Made by a program: the position numbers and the translations under genes. 64,000 nucleotides of DNA from CAZYQW01 sp964649825 (lineage in GTDB: Bacteria > Planctomycetota > B15-G4 > JADJEK01), in contig CAZYQW010000116.1 in assembly GCA_964649825.1 (NCBI GenBank), positions 1-64,000 of the forward strand, read 5' to 3'. The notes beneath the pieces were generated by a model. It was not told the DNA's origin and made no database searches. It was given only the letters and a program-made list of their open reading frames with translations. Of the stretch, positions 58,277-64,000 are shown piece after piece. Every line of letters begins with the position of its first letter. The stretch's first letter is position 1.

Positions 58277-61200
58277 GTGGAACCCGCTAGCGACGCCTTT
58301 CGGACCCTGCGTGCCGGCCTCCTCTCCGCGTGGCGGCACGCCCGCGGAGCCGGGGACGTGGAGAGCGTCATCTCGGTCTACGCCCAGAGCCAGCACGCGG
58401 TGGACGCGCTGCTCGAGCGAGCCGACGACCGGGGTGGGAGGGCCGAGCTGCAGGATGAGGTCGCCGTCGCGCTGGAGGAGTTCGAGACCGAGGCGCGGAC
58501 CTTCCTGCGCGACTCCGCGCTCGAGCCGATCGTGGCCGCGCGCGGCCTTTCCACGCTCCGCGCGTGGGCCCGCGTCCTGCGGCGCGTCACGCGGGCCGTG
58601 GAAGGGCGGCCGGCGTGGGACGAAACCCCGTTCCTCCTCGTCGAGCTCCAGGACATCGAGACCGGGCTGAACCCGGATCGCGACCCCCTGGCGGCCGAAG
58701 CGGCCCTTCCTCCGCCGCCGACCGAGTTCGGCCGGAGGCTCTCGCGCACGCGCCTTCAGGCGGTCTGGACCCACGCGAGGAACCAGCTCGCGGCGGCGGC
58801 GCGGATCCCGACGTGCACGGGCGAGGACGCCGCCCGCGCGTACCGGCTGTTTCGCGCGCTCGACGCCACGCACGCGCGGCTGCGCGCCCGAACCGAGGAG
58901 CTCACGGCCGAGGACGTGGCGACGCTCGGGGTCGCGATCGATCGAGTCGCGAGCGAGCGCGACCGGCTCGAGTCCGAGTTCTTCCGCTTCGCGGCCGAGG
59001 TCGACGGGGAGGCCGACCTCGAGGTCCTCTCCGAGGCAGCGCTCGCGTGCGTGGGCGAACTGGACGAGGCGCGGTTGGCGGGCGCCGACGCGCGAACGCG
59101 GGAGGAAGTCGACGAGTTGCGACGCCTGGAGCGCCTGGGCGCTCGGATCGGCCGCACGTACCGAGCGGCGCTGAGGCGCGTTCGACCGATCGAGCCGGAG
59201 TCCGAGCGCGTGGCCGTCCTCGGGCCACGCCGCGTCGAACGACGATTGCGGCGCATGTGCAGTCGGATCCGCGCGCTCGTCGCCGATCGGGTCCTCGCGC
59301 TCCGGCTGGAACGGATCTTCGGCCGCCGGATGGTCGAGGTCTGGGAGGCGATCGTCTTCTGGCTGATCATCGGCGTGCTCGTGCTGATCTTCGTCGATCA
59401 CCATCGCACGCCCGTCGAGGGCGAGGTCCTGCCGTGGACCGTCTGCGTCGACACCGCGATCTGCGCGATCCTGCTCCTCGACTTCGGCACGCGGCTCGTG
59501 CTGAGCCCGCGACGCCTCGACTACCTGCGTCGGCGGTTCCTCACCGAGCTCGTGCCGTCGATCCCGTTCGGGCTCATCGTCAGCCTCGAGCACGTGGACG
59601 CCGTGCGCTCCGTCCGCGCGCTGCGGCTGGTGCGCGTCTTCCGGGTGCTGCAGCTCGTTCGTCCCTTCGTGCGGCTTTTCCGCCTTCTCCTCTTCGTGGC
59701 ACGGGCGCTCGATCGTCTCGTCGAGCGCAACGCGTGGTTCCTGAACCACAACATCGTGTTCTTCACCGACTCCGTTCGTGACGAGGAGGTGCCGACGCTC
59801 CTGAAACGCGCCCGCGACCTCGACGCGTGGATCACCCGCTCGACGTCGGAGAGCCTGGCCGGGCTCCCCTTCGATTCGCGCCTCGAAGCGGCCGAGCTCC
59901 GGCGCCGCTTCGTCGAGGTCGAGCTCGCGCACGATCGAAGCCGCGGCATCGAGGAGATCGAGCGGCTCTCGCCCGGTCGCGGGCGGGTGAAGGACCTCGA
60001 CGTGGACGACGTGATCATGACCCTGCGCGACCTGAACTCGCACCGAATCGCCGAGTACATGGGGCTCGAGTTCGCGCGACAGGTGACGTCGTCGCTCCGA
60101 ATCCTCAGGTTGCCCGTGCTGCGCAACCTCCCCGTCATCCGTTACTTGATGGGGACGAGCGGCGCTCCCGACCCTCTCCTCGTCACCGCGCGCGTCGGCC
60201 GCCTGCTCGGCGACCTGCTCGCGATCATGCAGCGAACGATCACGTGGTTCGCCGACCTGTACGGCAGCATCACCGGCGCGCAGTTCCTCGACCGCGTCGG
60301 CACGCAGCTCGTGAAAGCGACGGCGCAGCCGGCGAGGCGCCTCGTGCTGTTCAGCCTGATCGTCGGCATCGGCCTGCTCTTCATCCAGGTCTTGAGGTTG
60401 CCGTTCCTCGAGACCGCGGCGAACGGGCTGCTGCGCTTCCTCTCGCTGCCGGTCCTCGTCCTCGGCGTCGTCTGCATCGTGCCTCTCGTCATCGGCCATT
60501 GGTTCCGCCGCATCGCGGGCCAGGCGGCCGACTTCTACGACCGGGTCGCGGAGGCGCAGTTCCTCTCGCTGACCGAGACGGTGAAGGAGGGCGAGGCAGA
60601 GAACTACCTGCGGTACCTCGCGGATCGCGTGATCCTGCCCGAGGTTCGTCTCGAGGACGACGTCGACGACGTCCGCCTTCGCGATGCGGCGCGACGCTTC
60701 CTCACGCGCGGGATCGCCGACCCGCTGCTCACCCCGCCCTACGAGGCCGAGGGCCAGCTCCGTCCCGTCGATGGTCTTCCGCAGTGCGACGCGGTGCTGC
60801 TCTACTTCCGCACGTTCCTCGACGGGTCGTTCTTCCACGCCAACGACACCAAGGTCGCGAGTCTGCTCCTCGGCAACCTGACGTTGGAGAACGTGCGCGA
60901 GAATCGGCTCCGCTACGACAAGAAGCAACGCAAGCGGCTCGAGGCGCTCGACATCGGCCGCGGCAAGGGCGGCGTACGCGGCCCGTACGTCTGGTTCAAC
61001 TTCATCACCCACAGCGTGGCGCAGCTCTGCGCGCGGCTGGTGCTCGAGTACAACCAGCACTGTATTCCGAGCGGCGAGCTCGCCGTCGCCGACCCGGAGG
61101 ATCGCGAGCTCTTCCAGCACTGGCTCGAGAGGCGCCTCCGCCTGTCGCGCCTCCGCCAGAGCGACGTTGCGTCGCAGGACCTCGGAACCCCGTCGCGCGA

Positions 61201-62455
61201 GGGAGGAACCCTCCTCTACCGTACGACCGAGTTCCACGTGCTCCACTTCCTGACCGTGGACCCGCGACGCGACGCCGCCGTGCGCGCCCGCTTCGGTGAC
61301 CTGGTGCACGATCTCATGAAAGAGGATCGGGAGAACCTGATCCGGACCGTCTTCGGGACGTTCCCGATGCAGAGTCTGCCGAAGAACCGGCGGACGCTGA
61401 ATCCGTACGAGTTCTATCGCTCGTATTTCGCGCGCGGTCGGGTCTTCCTCTTCCCGTTCCTCTTGTTCTGCTTCGGGCTGAAGGCGGTTCGCCTCGGGTT
61501 CCGGCACCTGGTGAAGATCGTGAAGGAGGTGCTCGATCCGGACGCCCGGCCGCTCCAGGCGAGCACGGCGCGCGCCGGCTTCGACGTCGCGCGGCGCAAG
61601 ATCCATCGCATGCGCCGGCCCGTCGTCATCGAGGCGGTGCGCCTGCGCGCGGAGTTCGACGTGCAGTACCTCGGGCTCGCGCTCCCGGGGCGGGAGCTCG
61701 TCGGCTGGGAGGGGAACCTGCTGGCCGACGACCTCCGCGGGCTGAACGCCTCGGAACGGGAATGGCACGAGTTCCGCGAGCTGAAGTCGGAGCGGCAGCG
61801 CCGAGTCCGGATGCTCTCCGAGCTGTTGCGCCGCCGCCGCCGGAGCGGGCACGATTTCGAGGCCGAGGTGGTGCAACGCAACCCCTCCCTGGCCGGCCGC
61901 GAACGCGCGGCGTTGCGCGCTGCGGTCACGGCGTTCGTCTGCGACCACCACGACGCGGCATCGATCCTCGAGGCCGTCTTCGCGCTCGAGGACGCGCTGA
62001 AACGCACCGCCGGCACGACGGTTCCGGCCCCGCGCGGCATCGGAGTCGCTCGCCGCCGCCGCCGGCTCCGGCCGAAGGTCGAACGCGCGCTCGAGATCCT
62101 ACGCGCGGCCGGCCGCACGAGCGGCGCAGACGGCGCGGGTCGAATCGTCGACGTGATCCTCTCCGAGCACCGCGACCTCGAGGCGCACGTCGAGGTGCTC
62201 CTCGACCGACTGCCCGACGGCGTGATCCCGGACGAGTACGCGTACGAGGTCATGCTCGACGCCGGCGAGCAACCGTCGTCGTGGAACGAGCAGATCGTCG
62301 CGGTGCGCACGATCCAGAGCCTGGGGATGATCGATCTGCTCGGGTACGAACGGCTGATCCAGGCGCTCGGCAATTATGAAATGGACGCCAGCGAAACCGG
62401 GGGGCATCGCCGCAAGCCGGGCGTCGGCCGCGACTCGATGTTGCTCGTGCTCTGA
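58277..62455 (+). CDS. Giant membrane protein with voltage-sensor-like segment and no pore motif
   Basis: The protein has 1,392 residues; the start is a GTG with no ribosome site nearby, so a short-leader or leaderless mRNA is possible. Residues 1-350 are soluble and mostly helical. Residues 355-470 look like an ion-channel voltage sensor: S1 VWEAIVFWLIIGVLVLIF, S2 near 390-410, S3 SIPFGLIVSLE, and S4 with Arg at 444, 447, 450, 453, 456 and 462 at every third position. No TVGYG-like filter or pore loop follows. Two more helices lie at about 689-745 and one at about 1055. The region 820-1050 and the C-terminal 300 residues, with many arginines, are unlike anything that I recognise. An accessory sensor or transporter role is possible. 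Confidence 0.75.
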   Translation: MEPASDAFRTLRAGLLSAWRHARGAGDVESVISVYAQSQHAVDALLERADDRGGRAELQDEVAVALEEFETEARTFLRDSALEPIVAARGLSTLRAWARVLRRVTRAVEGRPAWDETPFLLVELQDIETGLNPDRDPLAAEAALPPPPTEFGRRLSRTRLQAVWTHARNQLAAAARIPTCTGEDAARAYRLFRALDATHARLRARTEELTAEDVATLGVAIDRVASERDRLESEFFRFAAEVDGEADLEVLSEAALACVGELDEARLAGADARTREEVDELRRLERLGARIGRTYRAALRRVRPIEPESERVAVLGPRRVERRLRRMCSRIRALVADRVLALRLERIFGRRMVEVWEAIVFWLIIGVLVLIFVDHHRTPVEGEVLPWTVCVDTAICAILLLDFGTRLVLSPRRLDYLRRRFLTELVPSIPFGLIVSLEHVDAVRSVRALRLVRVFRVLQLVRPFVRLFRLLLFVARALDRLVERNAWFLNHNIVFFTDSVRDEEVPTLLKRARDLDAWITRSTSESLAGLPFDSRLEAAELRRRFVEVELAHDRSRGIEEIERLSPGRGRVKDLDVDDVIMTLRDLNSHRIAEYMGLEFARQVTSSLRILRLPVLRNLPVIRYLMGTSGAPDPLLVTARVGRLLGDLLAIMQRTITWFADLYGSITGAQFLDRVGTQLVKATAQPARRLVLFSLIVGIGLLFIQVLRLPFLETAANGLLRFLSLPVLVLGVVCIVPLVIGHWFRRIAGQAADFYDRVAEAQFLSLTETVKEGEAENYLRYLADRVILPEVRLEDDVDDVRLRDAARRFLTRGIADPLLTPPYEAEGQLRPVDGLPQCDAVLLYFRTFLDGSFFHANDTKVASLLLGNLTLENVRENRLRYDKKQRKRLEALDIGRGKGGVRGPYVWFNFITHSVAQLCARLVLEYNQHCIPSGELAVADPEDRELFQHWLERRLRLSRLRQSDVASQDLGTPSREGGTLLYRTTEFHVLHFLTVDPRRDAAVRARFGDLVHDLMKEDRENLIRTVFGTFPMQSLPKNRRTLNPYEFYRSYFARGRVFLFPFLLFCFGLKAVRLGFRHLVKIVKEVLDPDARPLQASTARAGFDVARRKIHRMRRPVVIEAVRLRAEFDVQYLGLALPGRELVGWEGNLLADDLRGLNASEREWHEFRELKSERQRRVRMLSELLRRRRRSGHDFEAEVVQRNPSLAGRERAALRAAVTAFVCDHHDAASILEAVFALEDALKRTAGTTVPAPRGIGVARRRRRLRPKVERALEILRAAGRTSGADGAGRIVDVILSEHRDLEAHVEVLLDRLPDGVIPDEYAYEVMLDAGEQPSSWNEQIVAVRTIQSLGMIDLLGYERLIQALGNYEMDASETGGHRRKPGVGRDSMLLVL

Positions 62456-62493
62456 GCGCGCCGGGTCCGGAGGTCAGGAAGCGCGAACCCTCT

Positions 62494-63075
62494 TCATGCG
62501 TCGATCCGCGTTCCGATCACCTGGAGGAACTCCCGCAGCCAGGCCGGATGCGCGGGCCAGGCCGGAGCGGTGACGAGGTTGCCGTCGACGTGCGCCGCGT
62601 CGATCGCGGCCTCGATGAAGCGCCCGCCCGCGGCCCGCACGTCCGGCGCGCACGCGGGATAGGCAGTGACCGAGCGTCCCTTCAAGACGTCGGCCGCCGC
62701 GAGGACGAGGAGGCCGTGGCAGATCGCGGCGATCGGCTTCCGGGCGCCGGCGAACGCGCGCACGATCTCGATGACCCGGAGGTCGAGGCGGATGTACTCG
62801 GGCGCGCGCCCGCCGGGGACGACCAGGGCGTCGTAGTCGTCCGGGTCGACGGCCGCGAACTCGCCGGTCAGGACGAAGTCATGGCCGCGCTTCTCGGAGT
62901 AGGTCTGGTCCCCCTCGAAGTCGTGGACCGCGGTGCGCACCTTCTCGCCTTTGCTCTTCCCCGGGCAGACCGCGTCGACGTGGTGACCGACCATCGTGAG
63001 CGCCTGGAACGGCACCATGACCTCGTAGTCCTCGACGAAGTCGCCGACGAGCATCAGGATCTTCTTGGCGGACAT
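62494..63075 (-). CDS. DJ-1/PfpI family protein
   Basis: The protein has 193 residues. It has the DJ-1/PfpI/ThiJ fold with the nucleophile elbow Cys119-His120 (IAAICHGLLVLAA), Glu15 (GDFVEDYE) next to it, and VVPGGRAPEYIR at the equivalent of the oxyanion strand. Family members are glyoxalases, deglycases, chaperones or proteases of stress response; the Glu-Cys-His set is consistent with PfpI-like or glyoxalase-III-like activity, which cannot be told apart here. GAGG lies six bases upstream of the ATG at 63075. It is divergent from the lipoprotein gene at 63391. Confidence 0.92.
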   Translation of the reverse strand: MSAKKILMLVGDFVEDYEVMVPFQALTMVGHHVDAVCPGKSKGEKVRTAVHDFEGDQTYSEKRGHDFVLTGEFAAVDPDDYDALVVPGGRAPEYIRLDLRVIEIVRAFAGARKPIAAICHGLLVLAAADVLKGRSVTAYPACAPDVRAAGGRFIEAAIDAAHVDGNLVTAPAWPAHPAWLREFLQVIGTRIDA

Positions 63076-63216
63076 GACGAGCCTCGAGACGAATTTGGAG
63101 CGGAGGAGGACATGGTAGCCCGCGGCAGGCGATCGCGCCGTGGAGGCGGTGGCGGCGCCCGGCCGCACCGCGATGCAATGCGCCGGCCCGCTCCACCCCC
63201 CGGCTTCCATGTTAGT

Positions 63217-63228
63217 TACCGAACGGTA
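63217..63228. promoter_or_regulatory. Palindrome TACCGAACGGTA, candidate operator
   Basis: TACCG (63217-63221) and CGGTA (63224-63228) are perfect inverted repeats with an AA centre. They stand in the 315-base gap between the divergent genes starting at 63075 and 63391. The second half-site GGGTAAC (63243 region) can also pair with GTTACC. The size and ACCG/CGGT arms suit a TetR-type dimeric regulator. The remainder of 63076-63390 shows no gene and no clear promoter. Confidence 0.35.
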
Positions 63229-63390
63229 GCGGCGATGCGGTCGGGTAACGAACCTCCGGGTCTTCCCGAGGACCGACAACGTATCGGAAGCGATTCAATA
63301 CAAAAGCCTTGGGGCCATTCGATCTCCACGCGACGCCACCGGCCTTGCTGTTGCTTCTCTCGGGTCGGTCCCTGGAACCGAGCCTGACCA

Positions 63391-64000
63391 ATGACCCGAT
63401 CTCGCCGCGTCCTCTCTGCTCCTGTCTTGCTGAGCCTGGCCGTTCTGGCCGCCTGCGAGTCCGCGACCACCGGCGGCGCCGCTCCCGGTGGCGCCGAGAC
63501 GGCCGCGGGGACGCCGCTGGAACCGGAGGGAACGGTCTATCACGCCACCGAAGGGCAGCAGCCGGGGATGGCGGCCAAGGTGCCCCAACGGCCCCAGGAC
63601 CTGCCGGAACTCCGGGTGGAGCGGGTTTCGGCGATTGCTCCTTGGCCGCGCGGGATCGCGTGGGTGGACGACAAACTCGTGGTGGTCTCCCGTGGGCGGC
63701 ATCGCAACTACGGCGGCCCCGCGCCCGACGTCTGGGACCAGGAAGCGACGCTCTTCGAGATCGACCCCGAGGTGCGGGAGCCGTTCGTGCCCGGGGCGCT
63801 CCCGTCGGACCGGATCGCCAACAATGGTCGGATCCTGGCCGAGCCGGATCCGTCGGTCGTGAACCTCTACGACCGATCTCGACCGGTCCTGGACAACTGG
63901 TCGATGGACCGGCCGTTCTGCACCCTCGCGTACGACGGCGAGTCCCGGAACCTGTTCGTCTGTGCGTACGCGGGCGCCGACCTGAGCGGCAAGGATGGCG
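63391..64000 (+). CDS. Lipoprotein, truncated by the window edge
   Basis: The first 203 residues are visible, with no stop codon before the end of the window. The N-terminus MTRSRRVLSAPVLLSLAVLAAC is a lipoprotein signal with lipobox LAAC (Cys22). A low-complexity linker (GGAAPGGAETAAGTPLEPEG) is followed by LPELRVERVSAIAPWPRGIAWVDDKLVVVSR (in part) and LAYDGESRNLFVCAYAG, the repeating strand pattern of a beta-propeller, as in NHL/SMP-30-type proteins; this remains a guess until the rest is read. Upstream is a 315-base divergent region. Confidence 0.75.
   Translation, partial: MTRSRRVLSAPVLLSLAVLAACESATTGGAAPGGAETAAGTPLEPEGTVYHATEGQQPGMAAKVPQRPQDLPELRVERVSAIAPWPRGIAWVDDKLVVVSRGRHRNYGGPAPDVWDQEATLFEIDPEVREPFVPGALPSDRIANNGRILAEPDPSVVNLYDRSRPVLDNWSMDRPFCTLAYDGESRNLFVCAYAGADLSGKDG

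Noticed and set aside
58277..62455. Voltage-gated potassium channel
   Set aside because: No pore loop or TVGYG-type filter follows the S4-like helix.
1..64000. tRNA, rRNA, CRISPR, insertion sequence, prophage, origin of replication
   Set aside because: I looked through the intergenic gaps for T-arm-like and acceptor-stem patterns, terminal inverted repeats with transposases and DnaA-box clusters and found none that I can support; a covariance-model search would be decisive.

Overview
The window is a very GC-rich (roughly 70 % by eye) stretch of a bacterial chromosome with about 46 genes, mostly in short strand-coherent operons. The gene mix points to the Planctomycetota: many secreted proteins of unknown function, a sulfatase with a membrane domain, two phytanoyl-CoA-dioxygenase-like proteins, FG-GAP/VCBS propellers, secreted terpenoid-cyclase-fold toroids, a spermidine-synthase-like membrane/TPR fusion and an exported xylose-isomerase-like TIM barrel. 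This placement is an inference from content; no rRNA or other marker is present. I see no tRNA, rRNA, CRISPR array, insertion sequence or phage gene.

Layout. 1-296: a roughly 140-bp imperfect palindrome at the left edge. 297-6340: secreted unknown protein, small membrane protein, acyl-CoA dehydrogenase, DDAH-like hydrolase, secreted protein with a recurrent C-terminal domain, MsrA lipoprotein. 6370-12745 (minus): five-gene MacA/MacB-type ABC export operon ending in two secreted toroid proteins. 12941-17429: RNA cytosine methyltransferase, a thioredoxin-like protein with an in-frame TGA at its catalytic cysteine (very probably a selenoprotein), a PhyH protein and a small secreted protein. 17614-24308: tightly overlapping five-gene cassette of VWA, P-loop GTPase, Hsp70/actin-like ATPase and two small membrane proteins, followed by a pseudo-receiver. 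25169-32640: sulfotransferase, sulfatase-like protein, lysyl-endopeptidase-like protease, TIM barrel, seven-repeat FG-GAP protein. 32908-41046: rRNA uracil methyltransferase, spermidine-synthase fusion, ParC, B12-binding radical SAM protein. 41205-46412: 1,735-residue secreted protein with a broken metzincin motif, TIG and FG-GAP repeats. 46461-49911 (minus): phosphonate-type ABC importer phnDCEE. 50034-52506: rhomboid protease, RluA-like protein lacking the catalytic Asp, CxxC-rich YkgJ-like protein. 52610-58136 (minus): five-gene set from a secreted protein through a Cys-rich small protein, pseudo-receiver and PhyH protein to a large secreted metallopeptidase. 58277-62455: giant membrane protein with a voltage-sensor-like segment and no pore filter. 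62494-64000: DJ-1/PfpI protein and the start of a lipoprotein gene.

The two most interesting items are the UGPC thioredoxin-like protein at 14694-15662, which has a plausible SECIS hairpin directly after the TGA, and the VWA-GTPase-Hsp70 cassette at 17614-24308, which looks like one membrane-associated nucleotide-driven machine of unknown purpose. A secondary theme is pseudo-enzymes: a metzincin motif HHLARNLGAAY, an RluA fold with HRLG in place of HRLD, and two receiver-like domains without the phospho-acceptor Asp. Genes inside operons are repeatedly joined by ATGA, GTGA or TGATG overlaps, which indicates widespread translational coupling.
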